Shown here: piece after piece, positions 47,712 through 55,215 of the stretch | Layout of the letters: each line of letters starts with the position of its first letter | How positions within the stretch are numbered: the stretch's first letter is position 1 | Assembly: GCA_022510545.1 (NCBI GenBank) | Contig: JAFLTG010000003.1 | Location: 4,662 to 68,661, forward strand | DNA length: 64,000 nucleotides | Source: Lachnospiraceae bacterium | GTDB taxonomy: Bacteria > Bacillota > Clostridia > Lachnospirales > Lachnospiraceae | Direction: 5' to 3' | The notes under the pieces: generated by a model | Database searches by the model: none | What the model saw: only the letters and a program-made list of their open reading frames with translations | Told to the model about the DNA's origin: nothing | Position numbers and translations under genes: made by a program

Positions 47712-47733
47712 ATAAAGTTATTTATAACTTTAT
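47712..47733. promoter_or_regulatory. Perfect 10-base inverted repeat after tagD
   Basis: ATAAAGTTAT and ATAACTTTAT are exact reverse complements separated by two bases. The site starts 19 bases after the tagD stop and ends 31 bases before the flippase start. With one G-C pair per arm and no U-tract it is a poor terminator. A TTGAAA (47690-47695) sits 17 bases before TAAAGT inside the left arm, so an operator over a weak promoter is also possible. Confidence 0.35.
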
Positions 47734-47764
47734 TTAGGGAGAGAATTTTGGCGTAAGGTATAAG

Positions 47765-49207
47765 ATGAGTTTTAAAAATAGTAAAATAATCAAAATATGG
47801 TCAGACTTGTCTATTGAAGTAAGAGCTTCTTTAGCCATCATGGTTGCAAATTTTTTTCAGTCGGGAATGAAACTACTGTTTATACCGGTTTATACAAGAC
47901 TGTTGTCTACCACCGAATATGGTGTAATCACAGTTTTTGAGTCTATTCAGAATACACTTGGAACCATAACAATGATGACCTTATGGGCAAGCGTATATAA
48001 CAGGGGAATGCAGGAGTTTAAAACTGACAGAAACAGGTTTACTGCATCTCTTTTATTTTTGGGAAATATTTTTACTGTAACAGTAGGATTGGTTTTTCTT
48101 TTCTTTCATAATCAGATTATTCCCTATTTCAGTCTCACAAACATCTTGTGGGTTACTATGTTTGCAAATTTCATATTTATGCCTGCATATAATTTCTGGA
48201 TTGCCAGACAAAAGTTTGAATACAATTATCAGAAGATGCTGGCAATGACTGTAGTAGTCAATGTACTTTCTCCTATTTTTGCGGTTGCATTGATCTTAAG
48301 TCCTTTTCCGGACAAGTCTGCTGCCAAGATATTAGGATCGGAAATCATATTAATGGCGGCATATATCCCGATTTTCATATCTGTATTCAAAAACAGCGAT
48401 TGGAAGATTAAAGGCTCATATTTAAAGTATGGGTTGAAATTTAATGTTCCTTTGATACCACATTATGCATCCCAGCAGATTCTCTCAAGCTGTGATAGAA
48501 TTATGATTTCCTATATGATTGATGAAGCAAGCGCGGGAATCTATGGTCTGTCATACCAGATTGCAACAGTGGTACATCTTGTATGGACATCTGTCAATGC
48601 TGTGCTTATTCCATGGACATTCAATAAAATAGAAGAAGATAAAATTGAAGCTATCAGACGGCAGACCAGAAATCTGATAATCATACATTCAGCAATATGT
48701 GTGGGAATTATGTTTGTTGCACCTGAGGTTGTCAGGATTTTTGCACCTTCCGGTTACTATGAGGGAATCTATATTATAGCGCCGGTAATAGGAGGAGAAT
48801 TCTTTATTGCGCTTTTCAACTTATTTGCTAATGTGGAATTTTATTATAAGAAGACTCTCTATGTAATGATGGCAAGTACGATAGCGGCGGTATTAAATAT
48901 TATCTTAAATGCCGTATTTATTCCGGTCTTCGGCTATCAGGCAGCGGCATATACGACATTAGTATGTTATTGTATTTATGCATTGATGCATGCTATTAAT
49001 CTTGTGAGATTGAAGGCAGCTCATTATTATGATATGAAAACAATTGCAAAGCTGTCTTTGGCAATGATATTAGTAAGTCTTATTATAGCGCATACTTATG
49101 ACGGTTTCCTGATAAGATATTCGCTGCTTGCGGTAATTATCTTGATTGTTTTCATAAAGCGTAATATTATAATAGAAGCACTACTTACTTTGAAGAAAAA
49201 AGGTTAG
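47765..49207 (+). CDS. Wzx-type polysaccharide flippase (MOP superfamily)
   Basis: A 480-residue polytopic protein with about 12-14 helices. The N-terminus ANFFQSGMKLLFIPVYTRLL followed by STTEYGVITVFES is the typical Wzx opening. It probably exports the lipid-linked product of the neighbouring glycosyl- and phosphotransferases. Its sequence differs clearly from the flippase at 22799, consistent with a second polymer. It starts 31 bases after the inverted repeat. Confidence 0.9.
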   Translation: MSFKNSKIIKIWSDLSIEVRASLAIMVANFFQSGMKLLFIPVYTRLLSTTEYGVITVFESIQNTLGTITMMTLWASVYNRGMQEFKTDRNRFTASLLFLGNIFTVTVGLVFLFFHNQIIPYFSLTNILWVTMFANFIFMPAYNFWIARQKFEYNYQKMLAMTVVVNVLSPIFAVALILSPFPDKSAAKILGSEIILMAAYIPIFISVFKNSDWKIKGSYLKYGLKFNVPLIPHYASQQILSSCDRIMISYMIDEASAGIYGLSYQIATVVHLVWTSVNAVLIPWTFNKIEEDKIEAIRRQTRNLIIIHSAICVGIMFVAPEVVRIFAPSGYYEGIYIIAPVIGGEFFIALFNLFANVEFYYKKTLYVMMASTIAAVLNIILNAVFIPVFGYQAAAYTTLVCYCIYALMHAINLVRLKAAHYYDMKTIAKLSLAMILVSLIIAHTYDGFLIRYSLLAVIILIVFIKRNIIIEALLTLKKKG

Positions 49208-49234
49208 TGAAATAATTGGAAAGGCTAATATACA

Positions 49235-51508
49235 ATGCAGCAGGATAAACTTCTTGAAATCGTATTGATTATTACGACAGCATTTGGAATAACTAAATTC
49301 AGAATAAAAAGTACAGACGATAAAACTGGAAACGTTTGGATACATAGTATTAAGAAAATTGCGTTGATAGTATTCTATACCTTTTATCTTGGAATTACAG
49401 AATATTCAGCCCGAAATATTACATATTATCTCCGGGATGCTTTTCATGAGGGTGCCAATCATTTTATATGGGTATATTGTTTGGTGGGAGCATTAATCTG
49501 GTTTCCGCGGTATATAAATAACGGAGAGAAAAGCAGCAAAAGGAATTGGCCGACAGTTATTATAACTGAGGTAATGAAACATATAACATTTACTATAATA
49601 ACAATACTGGCATTCTGTACTCAGGAGTTAGAACGACTTCGTATATCGACTATTGGTACAGGTATTATGGTGTTGGTGATATATGCGGCAACTCGGGTAA
49701 TAAGATATTATTATCATGAAAAAGAAAAGTCACTTAATTTACAGACCATTTTCTGGCTGTACTGTATTGCCTGCATCTACTGGTTTCTGGGGGTTCGTGT
49801 GTTTGATCCGAGTTCAAGTGATATGCTGCCTTATGTGCCGGTCAGCATATTGACTTCTTTTGTGCCCCTGATTGTAATATTATTTGTTACTGCTGACTGG
49901 AATATAACCGTTCATATATGTACGGTGCTCAACTTCATCTGGACTATGGCACATTATTTTGTTTATCAGTTCAGGGGATCCGTCTTGATACCCGGAGACA
50001 TATTTGCAATCGGAACAGCGGCGACTGTAGCGGGAAACTACAAGTACAGTATGGATACCGATATATGGTGGCTTTGTATGGGCTCGATACTTCTTATGAT
50101 GTTTTCGGGAAGCATATATAAATATAGAGTTGGCAGTAAAAAGGCAGCATTTAGGATAATCGGTACTACGGTCAGCTGTGTAGCAATTTTGTTATGGTAT
50201 AACAGTGATTTTATAACCAATATGAATCTGCCGTATTATAGCGGATGGTTTCAGCAACGTATGTATAATTCTGTAGGATACACTATGGGATTTGTAGAAG
50301 TTATGAAAAACAGCAGGGTGACCGAGCCGGATAATTATAGTGATGAATATGTAAAAGAATTGGCAATGGAATATGCCGACGAATCATCGGATGTAAGTGA
50401 TATAAAACCGGATATAATAGTTATCATGAATGAAACATATGCCGATCTTTCTGATTTGAGCAGGCTTGATACCAATATAGATTGTATGGAATATTATCAT
50501 TCATTTGAAACTTCAGGTAATACCGCGGTAGGGAGAACTCTGGTATCGACTATGGGTGGAGGAACCGCAAAGAGTGAATATGAGTTTCTGACAGGAAACT
50601 CCCAAGAATACCTTCCGACGGAAACGGCATATACAAACCACATATTTAAAGATATTAATACAATAGTGTCTACACTTAAATCTCAAGGTTATCATACTTT
50701 GGCGACGCATCCTAATGTCGGAGGTAATTGGAGACGAAACAGCGTATATAAATTTATGCAATTTGATGATGTGAAGTTTATTGAAGATTATGAAAATCCG
50801 GAACTTATGCGTGGAAATGTTACGGATTCGGAAGTGTACAGGAGTGTATTATCATGGATTGAAAACCGTGAAGCGCCACAGTTTGTTTTTGCCGTTACAA
50901 TGCAGAATCATAGTCCATATGACGTTGAGGACTTAAGGGAGGGAGAAGAATTACCTGTAATAAGAAACGGCGTAGATGAGCCGGATGAATTAGATGAATA
51001 TTTATCACTGATATATGAATCTGACAAGGCTCTTAAAGAATTGATAGAAACAGTTGATAAACGGGAGAAACCAACGGTCATAGTCATGTTTGGAGACCAT
51101 TTTCCGGCACTGGAAAGCAGGTTGATGAAAATGGTAGCATATGATGGAACGGAAACCGGTCTGGCACAAGAGCAGATAAAGTATTCCACCCCATATATAG
51201 TACATGCTAATTATGATGTTGATATGAGTGGGATTCCACCATATATGAGTCTTAATTATTTGGGCTCGTTTGTTCTAAAATCCTGTAATCTTAAAATGAC
51301 TACTTATAATAACTATTTGCTTAAAATGCAGGAAATTATTCCCGCTATGAATTTTATGGGGTTAATGACGACAGATGGTATATGGTATTCATTTGATGAA
51401 GAATTACCGGGGAAATATGCTGATAAAATCGATGAATATAATATTATACAGTATAATTATAGATTTGGAAGCTGCATCGAACAAATGTTTGAAATAGATG
51501 AAGAGTAA
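49235..51508 (+). CDS. LtaS-like membrane phosphoglycerol transferase
   Basis: A 757-residue protein with about ten hydrophobic segments in the first 340 residues and an extracytoplasmic sulfatase-fold domain. VIMNETYAD near 400 gives the first metal ligand, GGGTAKSEYEF places the catalytic Thr at about 444, TMQNHSPYD is near 570 and MFGDHFP gives the Asp-His metal pair near 621-622. LtaS enzymes move phosphoglycerol from phosphatidylglycerol to a growing chain. The membrane part is longer than the five helices of LtaS. A paralogue at 52876 has the same layout. The true group transferred may be phosphoglycerol or a phosphonate. Confidence 0.85.
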   Translation: MQQDKLLEIVLIITTAFGITKFRIKSTDDKTGNVWIHSIKKIALIVFYTFYLGITEYSARNITYYLRDAFHEGANHFIWVYCLVGALIWFPRYINNGEKSSKRNWPTVIITEVMKHITFTIITILAFCTQELERLRISTIGTGIMVLVIYAATRVIRYYYHEKEKSLNLQTIFWLYCIACIYWFLGVRVFDPSSSDMLPYVPVSILTSFVPLIVILFVTADWNITVHICTVLNFIWTMAHYFVYQFRGSVLIPGDIFAIGTAATVAGNYKYSMDTDIWWLCMGSILLMMFSGSIYKYRVGSKKAAFRIIGTTVSCVAILLWYNSDFITNMNLPYYSGWFQQRMYNSVGYTMGFVEVMKNSRVTEPDNYSDEYVKELAMEYADESSDVSDIKPDIIVIMNETYADLSDLSRLDTNIDCMEYYHSFETSGNTAVGRTLVSTMGGGTAKSEYEFLTGNSQEYLPTETAYTNHIFKDINTIVSTLKSQGYHTLATHPNVGGNWRRNSVYKFMQFDDVKFIEDYENPELMRGNVTDSEVYRSVLSWIENREAPQFVFAVTMQNHSPYDVEDLREGEELPVIRNGVDEPDELDEYLSLIYESDKALKELIETVDKREKPTVIVMFGDHFPALESRLMKMVAYDGTETGLAQEQIKYSTPYIVHANYDVDMSGIPPYMSLNYLGSFVLKSCNLKMTTYNNYLLKMQEIIPAMNFMGLMTTDGIWYSFDEELPGKYADKIDEYNIIQYNYRFGSCIEQMFEIDEE

Positions 51509-51608
51509 CATATGCTAAAACGGGCTGGTAGTCTGGACAAAGATAAAAATTATATGATAGAATTCAGTCAGAGCAGATGTTGGGCATAAGATAAAAGAGG
51601 TGAAATAC

Positions 51609-51950
51609 TTGTTAAAAGAAATTCTTATACTATTTGTGCCGGGGGCGGTCGGTGTAATATTATATAGATATCTGGAGAAGATAAAGTGGAGCATTTGGTC
51701 TTATATTGAGAATTATTCGCTATTTGTGCTGCTTATATATTTTCTGGCCCGCACGATATTTTATCTGAGCGGATTGCAGGAGTTTTCAATACGTGAACTT
51801 GACTTGGCTGTCCAACTAAAATTTGGAATTCTAAGTATGGTATTGGCGGCAGCACTGGCATTTATTTTTCATTATAGAAAAGTAATCTGGACATATATGT
51901 TCAAATGGAGGAAAAGGCATGAAGCTGATAATACAAATTCCATGTTATAA
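51609..51950 (+). CDS. Small three-helix membrane protein
   Basis: About 113 residues with three hydrophobic helices and a basic C-terminus (FKWRKRHE). It starts at a TTG with AAGAGGTG just upstream; an in-frame GTG at 51600 is the alternative. It overlaps the next gene, a DPM1/GtrB-like GT2, by 32 bases. Small membrane partners of such GT2 enzymes are often GtrA-type flippases of polyprenyl-phosphate sugars, but I see no clear GtrA motif. Function is unknown beyond likely coupling to the GT2. Confidence 0.65.
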   Translation: MLKEILILFVPGAVGVILYRYLEKIKWSIWSYIENYSLFVLLIYFLARTIFYLSGLQEFSIRELDLAVQLKFGILSMVLAAALAFIFHYRKVIWTYMFKWRKRHEADNTNSML

Positions 51951-52866
51951 TGAGGCAGAAACGCTGGAAGTGGCACTTAATGACCTGCCTAAGCACATTG
52001 ATGGAGTAGATGAAATAGAATATTTGATCATCAATGACGGAAGCAAGGATAATACTGTCCAGGTTGCAAAAGACTGGGGTGTACATCATATTGTTAATTT
52101 CAGATGCAATAAAGGACTTGCCAAAGGGTTTATGGCGGGTTTGGATGCCTGCCTTGAAGCAGGTGCAGATATAATAGTCAATACTGATGCCGATAACCAG
52201 TATTGTGGAGAAGATATTGAGAAATTGATAACTCCGATTTTAAAAGAAGAGGCTGATATTGTAATCGGAGAGCGTCCTATTGACAGTATAGAGCATTTTT
52301 CTTTTATCAAGAAGAAACTTCAGCATTTGGGAAGCTGGGTGGTAAGAAAGGCTTCCAAAACCGACATACCTGATGCCCCCAGTGGTTTCCGTGCATTCAG
52401 CAGGGATGCGGCGATGCATATTAATGTGGTGAATGATTATACCTATACTCTGGAGACTATTGTACAGGCCGGAAGGAACCGGATGGCGATTACAAGCGTT
52501 CCGATAAGAACCAATCCGGAACTGAGAAAGTCACGCCTATTTCATAGCATGTGGGGATATGTAAAAAAATCCGTTCTTACTATTCTTCGTGCCTTTATGT
52601 GGTACAAGCCTCTATATTGTTTTAGCATTGTTGCAACGATACCAACGATTATTGGTTTGGGAGTGGCTATACGTTTCCTGGTATTTTATTTTAGCGGAAG
52701 AGGAAACGGGCATATACAGTCTTTAATATTGGCGTGCACATTGCTTATCATCGGATTTATTACATTTGTGATTGGTTTGCTGGCGGATGTTATTGCAGCT
52801 AATCGAAAAATTCTTGAAGATACTCAATATCAGATTAGGAAATTGAGATATGATAAGAGAAAGTGA
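51919..52866 (+). CDS. DPM1/GtrB-like polyprenyl-phosphate glycosyltransferase (GT2)
   Basis: A 315-residue GT2 with IQIPCYNEAETLEVAL at the N-terminus, LIINDGSKDN near 36, VNTDADNQY near 92 (metal site) and two C-terminal membrane helices (residues about 230-300). This is the dolichol/undecaprenyl-phosphate sugar synthase architecture. It would charge undecaprenyl phosphate with glucose or a similar sugar to feed the GT-C membrane enzymes of the cluster. GGAGGAAAAGGC precedes the ATG. It is the only such enzyme seen in the window. Confidence 0.9.
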   Translation: MKLIIQIPCYNEAETLEVALNDLPKHIDGVDEIEYLIINDGSKDNTVQVAKDWGVHHIVNFRCNKGLAKGFMAGLDACLEAGADIIVNTDADNQYCGEDIEKLITPILKEEADIVIGERPIDSIEHFSFIKKKLQHLGSWVVRKASKTDIPDAPSGFRAFSRDAAMHINVVNDYTYTLETIVQAGRNRMAITSVPIRTNPELRKSRLFHSMWGYVKKSVLTILRAFMWYKPLYCFSIVATIPTIIGLGVAIRFLVFYFSGRGNGHIQSLILACTLLIIGFITFVIGLLADVIAANRKILEDTQYQIRKLRYDKRK

Positions 52867-52875
52867 ATACGGTAA

Positions 52876-55143
52876 ATGGTAAATCTATTTATTGCAATAC
52901 CTGCGCTTATTACGTCAATTGTATTAGCAGGCATAAGGATGAAAGATAAAAAAACATATATAAAACTTCTGACTGTAGCATTCTATACGCTGTTCTTTTT
53001 TGCTGCCTATTATTTTGCCCGCAGTTCTACCATATTCTTGCGTGGAGAATTTAGATTCAAACCCAATCTGATCATATGGTTCTGCCTTCTGGCAGGTTCA
53101 ATTATATATTTTCCTGAATTCGGTAAGGAAGATTTAAATAAGGTTTTATCAAATAAGTATGACTTAAATCATGATTTGTTTAGTTTAGAGAATCTGTATT
53201 TTGCTCTTAAAGAGATAGGACGGCTTATCCTGTTTATGATTCTGAGCGTACTGGCATTCTGTACACAGGAACTTGAAAGACTGCATATGAATTTTTTGGA
53301 AGCAGGGATGTTGGTCATTATACTTTGTCTGGCAGCAGCTTTTCTAAGATACAGATTCAAGGGCAAAGAGCGTACTCTGGATATCCGGGATATTATCATC
53401 TTATTCCTGATTGCCGGAATATATTATTATTTTGGTTTTGCTATTAATTATAGAAATATTGCTAATCCGGCGGGATATGTATTTCATAATGTCGTAATTT
53501 TATTTATTGTCTTGCTTTTAGTTTTGTTTATCACTGCTAATCTTAATATTACGGTAATCATCGGAGCGATAATAAATCCTATATGGGCGCTGATACACTA
53601 TTTTGTTTATCAGTTCCGTGGTTCGATTTTCATACCGAATGATATTCGATCACTGGGGACAGCCGTAACAGTGGCAGACCGGTATGAGTATTTTATCAAT
53701 AGCGACATATGGAGAATGTGCACTTTTTCGTTTGTTATTATACTGTTTGCTGTTAATTATAAAAAGGTATATGTAATGCAGAAAAGAAAGGTTTTTTCCA
53801 TTACAGGTACGGTGGTTTTATCTCTGCTCATTATTATAGTGTACAATATTAACTTTATTAAACTGTTTAATCTGCCATATGCCCATTATAAACAGGATGA
53901 ATGGTATGATGGTGTGGGATATACATTGGGCTTTATAGAGGTTATGAAAAAGAATAAGGTAAAAGCGCCGGATAACTATAACGAAGATACTATAAGGGAG
54001 TTGGCTTTGAAGTATAGCAAGGATATGGATGGGTCCGATGTGGTACTTCCCAATATTATAGTTGTAATGAATGAGGCCTATGCTGATTTGGGTGACCTGG
54101 GAGAGATTGAGACCAATATTGACTATATGCCATACTATCATTCTCTTAAAACTACTTCAGATACGGCAGTGGGAAGGACACTGGTGTCGGTGCTGGGAGG
54201 AAATACCTGTCAGTCAGAGTATGAATTCCTGACAGGCAATTCGATTGAGTTTGCTCCTAATACTTTTCCGTATACATCGGAGATTAGCGGAGATATTTAT
54301 TCTGTTGTAACAACATTAAAGAGTCAGGGTTATCATGCAATTGCCACCCATCCCAATGTGTCAACCAACTGGAAAAGAAATGTAGTTTATAAATATCTGC
54401 AGTTTGATGACCTGTATTTTATAGATGATTATGAAGATTCCGAGCACATAAGAGAGTTTGTTTCGGATAAGGCATTGTTTGATAAAATTTTAACATGGCT
54501 GGATAATTCACAGCCTCAGTTTGTTTTTGCAGTCTCTATGCAGAATCATGGAGGCTATATTGAAGATACCATAAGAGAGGGAGAACAGTTTCCCGTTGTA
54601 ATAAAAGGTGAAACTGCTCCAGAAGGAATCGATGAATACCTTTCACTTATATATGAAACCGATAAGGCAATGGAAGAGTTCATAGAGCAGCTTGACATGT
54701 TAGAGAGACCAACTGTCTTTGTGATGTTCGGAGATCATTTCCCAATGATGACGGATGAGTTTCAGGAATATATCATGGATGAGGGTGACTGGCAAAGTGA
54801 GTTTGAAAAATCTCAGGTTCAATATGCCACACCATATATTGTACATGCCAATTATGATGTGGATCTTAGCAATATACCTGAATATATGAGTGTCAACTAT
54901 CTTGCAACCGATATTTTAGATGCCTGCGGTTTGGATATGTCTCCATATAATAATTACTTATTGGAGATGCAGCAGGATATACCGGCGCTCAATGCATTTG
55001 GTTTTAAGACTAAGGATAATAACTGGTACAAATATTCTGATGAGTATCCGGCAGAATATGCAGAAAAGTTAACAGAGTATAATATTCTTCAATACAATTC
55101 TATATATAAGAATGCCATAGCAGATATGTTTGCCGTTGATTAA
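52876..55143 (+). CDS. LtaS-like membrane phosphoglycerol transferase
   Basis: A 755-residue paralogue of the protein at 49235 with the same topology. VVMNEAYAD near 395 and GGNTCQSEYEF place the catalytic Thr at about 444, the same residue number as in the paralogue. SMQNHGGY and MFGDHFP supply further ligands. Both copies keep all catalytic residues I can see, so neither is a decayed duplicate. The pair flanks the small membrane protein and GtrB-like enzyme. One could start and the other extend a chain, or each could act on a different polymer. Confidence 0.85.
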   Translation: MVNLFIAIPALITSIVLAGIRMKDKKTYIKLLTVAFYTLFFFAAYYFARSSTIFLRGEFRFKPNLIIWFCLLAGSIIYFPEFGKEDLNKVLSNKYDLNHDLFSLENLYFALKEIGRLILFMILSVLAFCTQELERLHMNFLEAGMLVIILCLAAAFLRYRFKGKERTLDIRDIIILFLIAGIYYYFGFAINYRNIANPAGYVFHNVVILFIVLLLVLFITANLNITVIIGAIINPIWALIHYFVYQFRGSIFIPNDIRSLGTAVTVADRYEYFINSDIWRMCTFSFVIILFAVNYKKVYVMQKRKVFSITGTVVLSLLIIIVYNINFIKLFNLPYAHYKQDEWYDGVGYTLGFIEVMKKNKVKAPDNYNEDTIRELALKYSKDMDGSDVVLPNIIVVMNEAYADLGDLGEIETNIDYMPYYHSLKTTSDTAVGRTLVSVLGGNTCQSEYEFLTGNSIEFAPNTFPYTSEISGDIYSVVTTLKSQGYHAIATHPNVSTNWKRNVVYKYLQFDDLYFIDDYEDSEHIREFVSDKALFDKILTWLDNSQPQFVFAVSMQNHGGYIEDTIREGEQFPVVIKGETAPEGIDEYLSLIYETDKAMEEFIEQLDMLERPTVFVMFGDHFPMMTDEFQEYIMDEGDWQSEFEKSQVQYATPYIVHANYDVDLSNIPEYMSVNYLATDILDACGLDMSPYNNYLLEMQQDIPALNAFGFKTKDNNWYKYSDEYPAEYAEKLTEYNILQYNSIYKNAIADMFAVD

Positions 55144-55215
55144 CATATGTTATAGCAGCTTTAGTTCGTTATGTAGATGAAGAATATATAAAGAATGGAT
55201 AAAGGCGGTATAAGA

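Noticed and set aside
51534-51558. TGGACA and TATGAT before the 113-residue membrane protein
   Set aside because: The spacer is only 13 bases, too short for a normal promoter.
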